From Metaphire vulgaris (Eukaryota > Annelida > Clitellata > Crassiclitellata > Megascolecidae), in the NCBI GenBank assembly GCA_018105865.1, contig CM030865.1, forward strand, positions 11,861,113 to 11,925,112: a DNA stretch of 64,000 bases. The letters run 5' to 3'. The translations under genes and the position numbers were made by a program. Under the pieces are notes generated by a model. The model searched no databases. It was not told the DNA's origin and saw nothing but the letters and a program-made list of their open reading frames with translations. The stretch's first letter is position 1. Every line of letters begins with the position of its first letter. Below are positions 24,051 to 42,253 of the stretch, piece after piece.

Positions 24051-24793
24051 AGAAGTTACGATAGTCTAGGATCTGGTATATTATAAGAGGAGAGAGGGAT
24101 ACAGGTCCGTAGGTGCAAACTTCTATTAGGCCTCAAGGCTTAAGACCCCTCACTTTTCACTTTTGAGAGGTTGTCATAGGGAAGGGGGAAAGCATACAGG
24201 GCTGGGGCCCCTACTTTTCATTCACGTTTAAGACAATGGACACAGACAGACAGACAGACAGGCAGGCTGACAGGCAGACAGACAGAAAAAGTGGAAGAGA
24301 GAGAGACAGACAGAACAGACAGACAGAAGACAGACAGGTTATTTCGCAGGAATTTGCTTTCGAATGGGGAGGTGTCCCATAATTAACGACTGCTCGAGAA
24401 CGAGGTACGTCAACGAATGAAAGTCCCGCCGAATATCTTGGGAAATGTTTAGCACGTCGATCGAGGGATGAACTGTGCGCTAAGATGGCTGGTTCATTGT
24501 GCAGCGGGTTTTAATAGACAAAAACACCATTTATAACAAAGGGCAAAGGCCTACGAAAATATTTATGAAAAACTGTTAAAATTAAACCAGGTGATTCATG
24601 TACAGTGGCGTGCCCGGGGCCAAAGTAAATTTGGATGCCCCCTCCGCCACCGCGAGCAGAAAAAATGTCATCGAGACAATTTGGACGCCCTTATCGGGTG
24701 TGGATGCCCGGGGTGAAATCGATTGTATTATTTTAAGGGTTTTCATGTAAAAAAAGTGCTGAAGAGCAAAAAAGGTCGCCGTCAATTTGGACG

Positions 24794-24915
24794 CAGTGGC
24801 GGCTCCACCGGGGGGACCAGGGGGACCCGTGCCCCCTATTGAGTGGTTGGCCCCCATGATTAGAAGTTGCCACCCCAACGGCCCTCCCACTTGCCAAATC
24901 CTAGAGCCGCCACTG
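24794..24915. mobile_element. hAT-type MITE (CAGTGGCGGCTCC family), internally deleted
   Basis: 122 bases with both ends intact; flanks TTTGGACG and TTTGGACC (7 of 8). Confidence 0.75.
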
Positions 24916-25181
24916 TTTGGACCCCCCCATTTGGTGGATGTCCGGAGCCACCGCCCACCACCACCCCCCTCAGCACGCTACTGCTCTAGTAGGTTTAGGG
25001 GTACTGACTCCAAATATGGAATCGGATTTCTCCTATCCCGTTCCGTTTCTCTGTGACAACTTCTACCCCGTTCGTCGCCCACCCATTCAGTATCTCACGA
25101 CCCCCCCAGTTCTATAAATGTAAATATTTCAGCGAATTGAATAAGCTCTTCGACAAAATCCACATTTTCGTTTGTCCCCAC

Positions 25182-25355
25182 TAGTGGCGGCTCCACCGGG
25201 GGGCCAGAGGGGCCCGTGCCCCCCTATAGAGAGCCTCCCCCAGTTGGGACCCTATACTTAATGCTACATACATTAAACAACAAATGGTTGGCCCCCATGA
25301 TTAGAAGTTGTCACCACAACGGCCCCCCACTTGCCAAATCCTAGAGCCGCCACTG
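25182..25355. mobile_element. hAT-type MITE (CAGTGGCGGCTCC family)
   Basis: 174 bases; exact 8-bp duplication GTCCCCAC on both sides. Confidence 0.85.
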
Positions 25356-25429
25356 GTCCCCACCTTCATCGCTTCAAATCGTTCAAGAATATTTCATCAT
25401 CTCCACTGCGTCCTCACATAGTTAGAGTT

Positions 25430-25480
25430 ACTAAAGTGGTTTTCACACAGGCTTACTTAGCCTCCTAAACCAAAATCATA

Positions 25481-25548
<68 letters not shown>

Positions 25549-25549
25549 C
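25430..25549 (+). mobile_element. LINE 3' UTR fragment with (ATT)n tail
   Basis: The phrase around 25434-25478 (AGTGGTTTTCACACAGGCTTACTTAGCCTCCTAAAC, in parts) repeats the 3' UTR of the LINE tip at 13430-13480. It continues directly into about 20 units of ATT. The tail position suggests that the simple repeat began as the LINE's own 3' repeat. Inference from two copies. Confidence 0.5.
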
Positions 25550-25596
25550 AGTGGCGTAGCCAAGGGGATTATTTTTAAAACGTGTTTCCTCCATAC

Positions 25597-25727
<131 letters not shown>

Positions 25728-26095
25728 CCAAGTCATTTGCGCCTGTAGATAGGCTGTGTATTTATACGTGCATACTTAATTATTATTTTATGGGTTAAAT
25801 TGAATCGTATTCGTCGTAAGCAATTGTAGGGCTGTGAGCGTAGACTTAGATGAATGACTTTTTCACCCCAAAGGGTCCTTGTGTTCTCACCCGAGCGGTG
25901 TCATCGTCGTCGTCGGGCGAGAGGGGTAGGGGTTCGAGGGGTAGAGGTTCGTTCGACGACTCCTTCTCACCTGTGCTTCGGGGCGCTTGTCTACCCCCCC
26001 CCACCCATCCCCATTGCCGTTAATCTTCATTCCGTGCGTTAATATTTTACGAAATCGCTCAACCAGTCACCCTAGGACTGCGACGACCACGATGA

Positions 26096-26160
26096 TGACG
26101 ACGACGACGACGACAACAGAGGTGCTTAGCTTAGACGGTCCACTGACTACGACGACGACT

Positions 26161-26195
<35 letters not shown>

Positions 26196-26310
26196 AAGGG
26201 AAGGGATTCTGGAGGAACGCGGGAGGGAAAAAGGAAAAAGACGGAAGGCGCCTCTAGTAATGGAAGACCAAGCGATTCACTTTGACAGTTTAAAGGTGGA
26301 AAATATATTG

Positions 26311-26358
<48 letters not shown>

Positions 26359-26360
26359 AA
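26096..26360. repeat. (ACG)n and (GA)n tracts
   Basis: ACG units at about 26096-26194 and GA dinucleotides at about 26316-26354. No gene seen between them. Confidence 0.8.
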
Positions 26361-26575
26361 GGAGAGAGGGTCGAAAGGGAAGTTTAACCCTTAACTGGGG
26401 ATCCCGGAATATGGATCATTTTACGAGAAGGGAAATTTAAAAAGATTAAGAGAAAAAACACGGACGAATCTATGAGCGGGAGACTGGGGAGAGTGAATTA
26501 ATGAATCAGTAGACGATGTAAGATATTGCGGACCGCAATTTTGGCTTTTAGACCTTAAAGTGGAAATGACAGAAA

Positions 26576-26768
26576 CAGGGATATTTTTACACCCCCTAAG
26601 ACCCCTCAACACCTCCAATTTGAGACCGACACCCCCCACACCCCTCCAATCTCAGCTATGGGATAATATGTTTTGCTTGTCAGACTTTTTGGCAGGGGAC
26701 CCCCAGAATTTACCGACACCCCAACATTTTAAACTCCCCCAATGTCTAGGTGGCTAGAATAAACACTG
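26576..26768. mobile_element. Chimeric MITE
   Basis: The left end is of the CAGGGATATTTTTACACC family and the right end of the GTCTAGGTGGCTAGAATAAACACTG family. No matching flanks, so it is probably two elements joined. Confidence 0.5.
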
Positions 26769-27275
26769 ATAAAGATTAAAGAAACGATGAAAATATTATG
26801 CGTTCAGAGTGACACTGAATGCGAAATATTATATGATGAATGATACAGAACAGGCTTTCTGGTGGTCCGCCATCTTTGAGAAACGGTTAGGGTGCCCTAC
26901 CGCCGGTCCGTGGCCTGAAAAAGTTCAAGAACAACTGTTCTATTCCACCCCGCTCACTCCGATCCCGGATTCGGTAACACACTGAAAACCATCTCCGGAA
27001 TTTCTGCCGGTTTCAGGAGCCGGGTTCCGTTTCGGAAAATCGTTCAGTGTGTGCGAGGCTTAAATCGAATTCGTTGAATAATTCGTTAACGTGCGTCTTA
27101 ATTACCGCGTTTACATCGTCCGACCCTGAAACATCGTCACGTGATCTAGTGACGTGTCATGTCCGTTTCGTGCCTGTCTGTGCGTTTGTCTTTGTCTCTG
27201 TAAAAATACCTGTCTTTGTGTCTGTCTGTAAGTCTGTCTGTAAACAGGGTGCGATTTGTGACCTGGAGCAGTGGG

Positions 27276-27466
27276 CAGTGGCGGCTCCAGGATTTGGCAA
27301 GTGGTGGGGGGGGCGTTGGGGTGGCAACTTCTAATCATGGGGGCAACCATTTGTTGGTATGTATGTAGCATTAAGTATAGGGTCCCAACAGGGGGGCTAT
27401 TGGGAGGGCCAGGCACTCAATAGGGGGCACGGGCCCCCTCTGGCCCCCCCGGTGGAGCCGCCATTG
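27276..27466. mobile_element. hAT-type MITE (CAGTGGCGGCTCC family)
   Basis: 191 bases in reverse orientation; flanks GCAGTGGG and GCAGTAGG (7 of 8). Confidence 0.75.
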
Positions 27467-27644
27467 GCAGTAGGGGGGAATATGTCGAGCTTGGGGGATG
27501 TAGTTGTTGGGGAAGTGTAGCAGTGGGGGATGTAGTGGTGGGGAGATGTAGCAGTAGGGGGATGCAGTGGGGCAGGGGGGAAATCCCCCTTCCCCTCTAC
27601 AAATCGAGCCCTGTCTGTTAGCCTGTCTGTAAGTCTGTCTGTAA

Positions 27645-27678
<34 letters not shown>

Positions 27679-27741
27679 GTGCTGTCGTTGCGTAATGTAC
27701 TTTGCATCTGCGATCGCTTTGACGACTCTGTCGGCGTCGGT

Positions 27742-27771
27742 CACGTGGTACGGCCTGTCTTTGGTCACGTG
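27742..27771. promoter_or_regulatory. Pair of TCACGTG E-boxes
   Basis: GGTCACGTGG and GGTCACGTGA place two CACGTG cores at 27742-27747 and 27766-27771, 24 bases apart, in a CpG-rich stretch just before the candidate exon at 27825. They match bHLH-ZIP (USF/MITF-type) sites. Function is inferred only. Confidence 0.3.
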
Positions 27772-27824
27772 ACGCGATCGACCAAAGAGTTTAAAATCGA
27801 CGATCCGGCGAAGACCTTCCGCAG

Positions 27825-29280
27825 AACGACGACCGGTCTTCATCGACGAAGAAATATTGCGCTACAGAAGTTACAACGCCTCCATATTTCATCCGGAGGA
27901 GGAGGTTCAGACAGTAAGTTTGCTACAGTGTCATTGATCATCGGTCCAGTGGCGGTTCTAGGGTGGAGCTGGGTGAGTGGGGATTGTGGCCCCTAGATTT
28001 CAGCTTTGCCGCCAAAATGATATCTGTGGTCGATATTTTTGCTCGTCAGGCTTTCTTTTTCAAGTTTTAGATGTTGCGATATATTGGCTGGTTTCAGGGT
28101 GGATCGGTAAATTCTGGGGGTCCCAAAAAAGTCTGACAAGCAAAAAAGGTAATTCAATAGCTGAAATTGGGGAAGTGTTGGGGTGCCGGTCTCAAATTGG
28201 GGGTGTTGCGTTTTACTGGGGTGTAAAATTTTCCTGGCTGGTATTGATTAGGGCCTAGAGCATATCTCTCTGTTTTTTCCTGGGTTGAACCTTTTAGAAG
28301 TCTTAGATTAGTTTTCTGAAATTGTTATAAGATCAACGCCGTATTTAATTAATTAGTTTTTTTAAATGAACGTACAAACTTTCGATTCGAAACAAATTAA
28401 CTCTATATGATATTGGTTGTCGTCGTTGTCATCTTCGTCGTTGTCGCCATTATCATCAGCGCCAGTGTCGTAACTGATTACGACTTAAAACTCATCTCTT
28501 TGTCAATAAGCAACAATCGCAACATGAGTTCTTCTGAGTGAATCTTATAAGAGGCGCCATGCAAGTAATCTGTAACTTTACATACATTACAATACATTCT
28601 CATGCATATTCATAAATGTACATTAACGCTACGAATCACGTGACTAATTCTGACCCTGTCGTGAACCGTTGAGAAGAAGGTCCGACCCCCGTTTGTTAAT
28701 AACTACAGTAGAACTTCGTTATAACGTACTTAGCGGGTCTGTAACATTTAGTACGTTATATCCTAGGTAGGTTATTATATCCGATACCATCCAATACGGT
28801 AGCGCATCACACGGGACGGTACATTGCAGTACGGTACGTTATAACCAATGTTATTTCTAGGATTATTAATTTGGGAGGGGTGTTGATATATTCTGGGGGT
28901 CCCCTCCTCCCCTTATGGCGAGCGATAGCATCTTAGCTGCGTCAAAATTAGGGGTGTTGCTCTAGGTTTGGGGATGCTGGGGACTGTTAGGGATGAGAAA
29001 ATGGTATCACTGAAGAGAGAATGGTGATTGGCGATAATCGATAGTCGACGTCATTTAGTCTGAAAATTTGCTTACAATTTCAGGATTTCATTAAAATTTT
29101 ACCATAAATTTTTCGGATGGGTCTCGCTGGGGAACTCCTCTGAAAAATTCTTATTCCTATTCTAACAGATACAGAGATAACGGACATTCGGAGAAGCCGT
29201 GTTTTGAAAAGTATCACTCGCGAAACTGAATTCAGTTCCCAAATATTTCTTGGAGTTTCTTCGTGTTTTAAAATGGCTAA

Positions 29281-29343
<63 letters not shown>

Positions 29344-31811
29344 TGTCTCCGTTACATTTTGGATTTCGTCTGTTGGCCGGAAACAATACATCGAAGATGC
29401 TGATATTCCAGAATGCACATCACAAATTCTCTAGCTTCAACGTTTATTTTCATTAGCGTCGCCACAGGGGGCAAATGAGGGCAACTGCCCCCAACCTGCC
29501 CCAGTCCACCTACCAGATTCGCGCAAATCCGGTGAGAAAATTTTTTTGTGTAGGGGTGGGGGTTGTTGGTAAGGAATCTGACACGCCAGACCCCTTTTGC
29601 CCTCCCCCAAACCAAAAATTCCTGGCGACGCCACTGTTTATTTTCGTCAAGAAAACCAGTCTATTGTTTGAATTGCTTCTTATTAACTAGCGTAACGGTT
29701 TGCTGTCTGCGTTCTGATGATTATCCATAGAATACAGTGGCGGCACTGGGATTGGGCAAATGGGGAGCAGGGATCTAGCCCCATATTCTGCATGAGACCA
29801 GTCGTGAAATTTGCGAAAACCGTTGAGAATTTTTTCCTTTGGAGAGGGGGCTCGTCAGGATGATGGGTACAGAATCGGTGATGTGCCAAGAACATCGTTT
29901 GTCCTGTAGTCCTTTTCTACTCGAAAATGTCGATGTGCCCCCACGTCTTCGAGACCCTGGCTACGCCACTGTCACAACTGCCGCCTCACCCGAATCAGAG
30001 GCGTCATTTGGGGGGAGGGGGTCTTGTCCCTCAAGGAAATGAGGAAACAATGCGAAATGTAATAAATAAATAAATAAATGTGAAATACACAAAAATTGCC
30101 AAAAATGTAAAAAAAAATTACAAATTTGCCAAAATTTGGCGAAAAAATTAACTCGCCCCCAAGAAAAGTGTGAAATGACGTTATGAACCGAATAAAATTC
30201 TCATTGGCTTTGCAAAAATTCCACGATTGGGACCCGGTCAGAGGGGGACGTCACTGTACGCCCTCGTGGCTGCACCAACGTGGGTCAATTTGCTTCGATG
30301 AAAATGTAATGACAGTTTCCAGTCTTTTGGTCAAATTGCAAATAAAAGACATATTCAAAGAAATCGAATTAGACGTCACAGTAAACGTTTATTCTATGTA
30401 GGCCTATTTAGTGTAATGCATCAGAAAAATTTGTATAGCGCCTCTTCTGAAGAATCACTCACAATCTTGCTAGTTATTCGAGAGATTGCCTGTCAGAACC
30501 TGTACGCATAGCCTTTAGAGTGTCTTACTTTCTGTCAGATTGAAAGCTCACTTATATCGAATCCATTTTTGACGAAGAGGAAGAAGAGATATCGTATTTA
30601 GAAACGTCACTGTAACGGTATATCGCGTTTTATTTCTTAGAAATGTTAAAGTTTTGACGTATTTAGCCAATAAATGATGACAAATTTGTCACAAATCTTC
30701 GTGGCAAACGTTTACTAAAGGCATTTGAATGTGTCCTTCAGCAGAGCCTTTTTGAAAGAAAATTTATCACTGCAGAAAAATCTCCCCTCGCATTGCTCCT
30801 CAATCTCCTCTCCCCCTCTTCCCTCGTTCATTCCTTCCCCATCCCCTCCTCTCCCTCTCCTTTCCCTCCCCTTCCTAACGGGGTTTCGGGGTTATAACCC
30901 CAGGCAATATTTGAAATTACAGAAGCCCGCAGGTGAGTTTTAACTCATCTTGAACGAATAATTACGCAGTGATTTTCCCTGGATTTATGGAAAATACTCT
31001 TCAAAAACATGTATTTAGTGCAGTCTGTCGTATAAGTTATAACTGACTAATTGACTAATAGACAACCGATTTATTGCACGGTTATTTCCCTATATTATAG
31101 TATGACAGTATGAAGAAAAGCATTGTTTATATTACTGCGAATGTCGTATTAAGGAACTGTATGAAAAAGAATTGTGCATACACTTATAAGTTTAGTATTG
31201 TCTCCTACATATTCTATTATAGGGGCCATCCACAAAAGACGTAACGCGCTTATAAGTTCAGTATTGTCTCCTACATATTCTGTTATAGGGGCCATCCAAA
31301 AATACATAACGCACTTATAAGTTCAGTATTGCCTCCAAAACACATTGTCATCTTAGCACTTCACATTTTCAATTAGTCTCTGGACAGTGTTTGCTGATCA
31401 CTTCACGTCGAATGGCCATGTCTTTTAGATTTCGAAGATTTTAAAAGGCTGTGAGACTGATGCCGAGGCGGAAAGAAAGATTTCCTCCTGGCGTTTGGAT
31501 GAGGGGTGCCAATATATCCAATCCCAAAATCAAATTAAATATTTCTGTTTTACTCAGTTTCGATTCATTGTCCCGCATGCTCGGCGCTTGCGCAGACTGG
31601 GATCCAGATTAGGTGGATGGGGGGGGAAGTGGGGCAACATCAGACACAATCAACGTCAATTTTTCGGACTACGAATCTGTGAATTCCCCGTACGCCCCTC
31701 CCCTCCATGCAGATAAGATTTTTCATCAGTTTTGCTCAAATCCCATTACTGGTCGCATCCCGAATAGGGCGCGACCCCCTGTGCTCCCCTCTTGGCTACG
31801 CCATTTATTCT

Positions 31812-31876
<65 letters not shown>

Positions 31877-32184
31877 GGTGCAAAAAAAACCCGGACTAGT
31901 CACATTTAGGTTTGCATTTATTATAGTCGGTTTTTTTGCGCCACCCTGTATATGTGTGTGTTAATTTTTTCAGGTGTTTAGGCAGGGCGATGCATTCTTC
32001 TTTGGGCAAATCGATGGTCGTTGCTACCGTCATTGCGTTCACGACTTTGACAGTTCTACAGACTTAGTATTTACACAGACGCCAATTATTTGGCTTATTG
32101 TTCCTTCATAAAGTTATAGAAATACGCGTAGAAATAATCTAATAATCTGTCTTACTTATTAAATTATCGAAGCACACACGCACA

Positions 32185-32273
<89 letters not shown>

Positions 32274-32443
32274 ACGCAAATCGTTTCGAAACTTTTTCCG
32301 TGGCCGACCTCTAGAGAGTTAACACATTAATTTTTGTCTCCGGTTTTTTCGCATAAGACCTTCGGAAATGAAGTAATATATATCCAAAAACCGACTATAG
32401 TTTTAGGTTTGCATTTAATATAGTCCGAGTTTTTATGCCCATC

Positions 32444-32513
<70 letters not shown>

Positions 32514-33978
32514 GAGTTTCTCGTTCAATTTTCTGTAGCAAAACAAATATTTAACTTCCGACAATGATAATGAATATAATTAAAACCTAAAATTTTATAT
32601 ATCTCTGGCAAAAAAATACTAACGGACAATCAAACACGTCTTTTACTAAACCTCCCTATTAGGCATATTTGAGGTTTCATCTATACAGAAAATGTGACGT
32701 CACGATGGCCCTTCCCCCCCCCCCCCCGATGTCACAACAAGCTGTCACACTTTCTTGGGCCTTTTCTCCCCATCGAGCGTGACGTAGACCTACTCTATCG
32801 ACAGTAGGAAACCTGAAGCCCTTATTCAGCATAGGTCTTCAGGCTAATGTTGATTGCCTGTCGTAGACATTTAGCACGCAAGCAAGCACTCGATTAATAA
32901 CCTATAGAAACTGTGGACCGAATAGGATCGTGGGTGATTTTCAATGGCTTCCGTCGCTTTTTTTTTATTTAATCGGTCACCTGATAAGTTTTCCGTTTCT
33001 AGTTTGGAATGGAGAATATCACACATGTATTTAAGACTTCGTTTGAGATTTTTGTTAAAGACAAAGAGTGCCATGAGGACAAAAGGAAAACGTAAATCCC
33101 TATAGGGATGATTTCATTAATTTGATGGGTTTCTTGGGATCGTATGGGGAGGGGGAGAGGGGAGGGTCAGTACATTAATATTATGTCGTTTGTCTTTCTC
33201 TGTCTCTGTTCTGTCTTTCTTCGTCTTGGTTTTTTGTCGTTAATCAAATCGCGACCGTTAATAACCAGGGGCGTAGCCAGGAATTTGATTTTTTTGGAGG
33301 GGGAGGGTATAAATTTGGAGGACGTATATATTGTTATATAGTGTCATATATAATATACAATATAATATAAATAAATTATGTATATTTTATATGTTATATA
33401 TATGTATATATGTTATACAGTATATACTGTATTATATATTTACTGACTTTGGGGGTATATTTATACCGATAAACTCCCTGTCGCTTCGCCATGCCCCTCT
33501 TAACAGCAACAACAATAACCGTCAAATAAATAAAAATGAAATAATTAATTCAACATACATATGTGATCAGGTGGCGCCACTGTACACGATCACGTGACTT
33601 GTGTGATTTGATTGACAGCTGCGGCGTCGCCGCGTCGACGGACGCGCCAGACGACATCATGCGGACGCCGAGGGTCGAGCGAGGCATCGACTCGGTCCAC
33701 GGCTGGCTCCTCAAGCGCCGCACCCTGCCGGGGTTCAGCGAGGGCGGCGGCGGGCGGCGGCGGCTCCTGGTCGGACTACAGGGGCTCCAGAAGGATCGCC
33801 GGAGAACGGGAAGGCGAAGAGGAGGAGGAGGAGGAGGAGGAGGATGGAGGATGGGGAAGTGGGAAAGAGGCGCATTGATCCCGTCGGAAGTTACCTGCTC
33901 AAGAAGCGACCAATCGACCCGGTGGGAAGTTACCTGCTCAAGAAAAACCACCCCTCCCCATCGGCCTATGACCAGTGA
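27825..33978 (+). CDS. Unrecognised gene, last three exons (5' end not found)
   Basis: Proposed exons: 27825-27913 (acceptor CCTTCCGCAG, donor ACA/GTAAGT), 30904-30932 (29-base micro-exon; CTAAC branch-like site about 25 bases before its AG, donor CAG/GTGAGT) and 33619-33978. Phases agree (1-0-2) and give RRPVFIDEEILRYRSYNASI, then FHPEEEVQT, AIFEITEAR and SCGVAASTDAPDDIMRTPRV. The last exon carries three related modules: GIDSVHGWLLKRR (from about 33680), RIDPVGSYLLKKR and PIDPVGSYLLKKN, then SAYDQ and a stop. The first module and the last two are in different frames; two one-base slips inside G-rich runs (the GGC run 33743-33763 and the GAG/GGA run 33818-33866) would join them through an acidic Glu-rich linker. 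The two IDPVGSYLLKK copies differ at five codons, all synonymous, which argues for selection on protein. Dibasic KR/KK bounding suggests a peptide precursor; a ciliary structural protein is an alternative. A sequencing error or a pseudogene are also possible. Confidence 0.5.
28095..28236. mobile_element. MITE, same family as 43635-43806, inverted
   Basis: CAGGGTGGATCGGTAAATTC to GTAAAATTTTCCTG; flanks GCTGGTTT and GCTGGTAT (7 of 8). Confidence 0.6.
29281..29342. repeat. (TAA)n
   Basis: About 20 pure units. Confidence 0.9.
29451..29636. mobile_element. hAT-type MITE (CATTAGCGTCGCCAC end)
   Basis: 186 bases ending CTGGCGACGCCACTG, with an exact 8-bp duplication TTTATTTT on both sides. It is the single-unit form of the composite at 21620-22855. 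Confidence 0.85.
29735..29971. mobile_element. Diverged CTACGCCACTG-type MITE
   Basis: Left CAGTGGCGGCACTGGG, right CTGGCTACGCCACTG; flanks do not match. Confidence 0.5.
29996..30182. mobile_element. hAT-type MITE, same family as 22025-22380, truncated right end
   Basis: Starts CAGAGGCGTCATTTGGGGGG and reaches AAGTGTGAAATGACG, then loses the terminal CCACTG. Confidence 0.6.
31182..31345. repeat. Tandem duplication of about 69 bases
   Basis: CTTATAAGTT...AGTATTGTCTCC...GGGGCCATCCA is present twice and begins a third time (31182, 31250, 31313). Confidence 0.7.
31873..31948. mobile_element. mariner-type mini-MITE joined to a (TA)n tract
   Basis: Degraded left end GTGGGTGCAAAAAAAACC, intact right end GCGCCACCCTG followed by TA. 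A (TA)n tract directly abuts the left end. Confidence 0.7.
32400..32446. mobile_element. mariner-type mini-MITE fragment joined to a (TA)n tract
   Basis: Right half (GGTTTGCATTTAATATAGTC to CCCATCCTG); the following TATA tract starts at the TA target site. Confidence 0.6.
33266..33499. mobile_element. Diverged GGCGTAGCC-type MITE with AT-rich core
   Basis: Left CAGGGGCGTAGCCAGGA; degraded right end GCTTCGCCATGCCCCT; TATATA-rich centre at 33328-33440. Confidence 0.45.
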
Positions 33979-34069
33979 TTCCTCTTCTGTAATTACCAAG
34001 TAAAATCATATCTCTTGATTACAGATACACTTTTTACCAAATCTCTATCAATGCATGTTTTCAGTTATA

Positions 34070-34149
34070 TTAACCCCTTAACCGTGTATTTAACTGTAAC
34101 TCAATGTAAAATGCACGGATATATCCGGGGTCCCCAGTTAAGGGGTTAA
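34070..34149. mobile_element. piggyBac-like MITE downstream of the unrecognised gene
   Basis: TTAACCCCTTAACCG to CCCCAGTTAAGGGGTTAA, 80 bases, TTAA borders. Confidence 0.7.
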
Positions 34150-34216
34150 TATTGAGTGTTAACATTGTTGTTGTGCCTGTGCTTCTACGATGATTGGAGT
34201 TTCTTAGTTGGAAAAA

Positions 34217-34222
34217 AATAAA
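34217..34222 (+). terminator. Candidate polyadenylation signal of the unrecognised gene
   Basis: AATAAA lies 239 bases after the stop at 33976-33978 and is the first such signal on the plus strand that I noticed. Weak, since AT-rich sequence is common here. Confidence 0.3.
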
Positions 34223-34815
34223 ATAATGTGTTCTGTTTCGTTGCGTTAGCAGAGCTGTGACGTCATTTCCGTCGACGACGACGACGACGCAGCAAATACG
34301 TAGAGTGATGACGTCATCGGGGCGCTGATGACGTCGATTGATAACCGACGCTGAATCTGACGTTTAATTGGCACTTTCTAGAACAATCTCTCTTTTTTCC
34401 GTAACTTTCTGTAACTTTCGCGCTGCGCTGAACTGTAAATTACCAGCTGTTGCTTTTACGCTTATGCCGCTTGGCGATTACTTACATATCTATTTATTCT
34501 GCTGTTGGAATAAATTGGTTATTTTGTCGCACAGAAGCGCAAGTGTTGAGTTGACGTTCGGTGTACAGTGAAATCCATTTATTCTTATAATTGGTTAATG
34601 TCAGAAAAATCATTTTCATTCCCAATTATTAACATCGAAATTCTGTCTCAAATAAAGTCAACACTGCCTGATTAGTAGTTAACTAGTTGAACAGTCGATT
34701 ATTTAAATATTATTTCCACCTTTTTATATACTTATATTACTATCCTAAAGGATTACTGTCCTTTTAAAAAATAATACGAATAAATTACCTAAGGTTATAC
34801 TAACAGCGACGACGA

Positions 34816-34816
34816 C

Positions 34817-34882
<66 letters not shown>
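34816..34882. repeat. (TAA)n
   Basis: About 22 units just left of a MITE. A second block of (CTA)n(TAA)n follows that MITE at 35041-35150. Confidence 0.9.
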
Positions 34883-34883
<1 letters not shown>

Positions 34884-34885
34884 TA

Positions 34886-35151
<266 letters not shown>

Positions 35152-35281
35152 GCGCACTTCTATAGCACCAGCGAAACGTGCTTCGAATCGATCCGCAAAG
35201 AACCCGGTCATTGCAAAGAGTTCACCCCACTAGAAGTTATGACATAATTTGACCTTTGGCCTTTCCCTTATAAGTTCAAGG

Positions 35282-41825
<6,544 letters not shown>

Positions 41826-41939
41826 CTGGCGAATGAAGAGGAAGACAACGACAGCCTAAACAACAAATCATCGCGATTCTAAGCACCGCTGCCTCTACCT
41901 CCCCCCCGCACCCCGGCAACTAAATTGTTGCCTTTACTC

Positions 41940-42238
41940 CAGAGGCGTAGCGAAGGGGGGGCAGGGGGCATCATGGCATATGCCCCCGGGCGCCGAGGTG
42001 GGGTGCCAAAATTGGGTATATGGGTAATGGGTAAGTGAAATGCATAATAAAGAAGAAGAAACATGTGCGTCGGTTTTTTTGCTCGTCAGCACGCAAGACT
42101 TGAGGGGCTGAGGGGCTGAGGGGCGCCGAGCTCCGAGAACAATGCGACGACTTTTTTGCTCGTCAGCACTGTTAGGGCCCTAGGGGCGCCAACGGTACAC
42201 TTTGCCCCCGGGCGCCGGATACCCTCGCTACGCCTCTG
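41940..42238. mobile_element. hAT-type MITE (CAGAGGCGTAGCGA ends) upstream of the GTPase gene
   Basis: 299 bases; ends CAGAGGCGTAGCGA and TCGCTACGCCTCTG; exact 8-bp duplication CTTTACTC. The near end is 115 bases upstream of the GTPase start codon, so it lies in the promoter or 5' UTR. Confidence 0.85.
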
Positions 42239-42253
42239 CTTTACTCAGACATG

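Larger units (their letters stand above)
31814..32512. repeat. Three long (TA)n tracts
   Basis: About 31814-31872, 32188-32268 and 32447-32511. Two of them abut mariner-type MITE ends. Confidence 0.9.

Noticed and set aside
23993..24064. Complete small protein MAATLSEKRLN... ending at TAG
   Set aside because: Only 23 codons; better explained as a first exon or untranslated sequence. Could not be joined in phase to a later exon.
24349..24401. Candidate exon ICFRMGRCPIINDC with good splice signals
   Set aside because: Every phase from the candidate first exon at 23993 meets a stop, and no family is recognised.
27679..27843. Plus-strand frame through the E-box region and the overlapping minus-strand frame
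   Set aside because: Both extend into the GTCT repeat and carry no motif. The frame using the acceptor at 27824 fits splicing better.
33680..33720. GWLLKRR as the start of a PH domain
   Set aside because: The following residues lack the PH pattern, and the motif recurs as IDPVGSYLLKK downstream, so it is a repeat module instead.
33958..33978. HPSPSAYD as a SHIPPO (PGPGxY) repeat
   Set aside because: Only one degenerate copy and no glycines; too weak to name the family.
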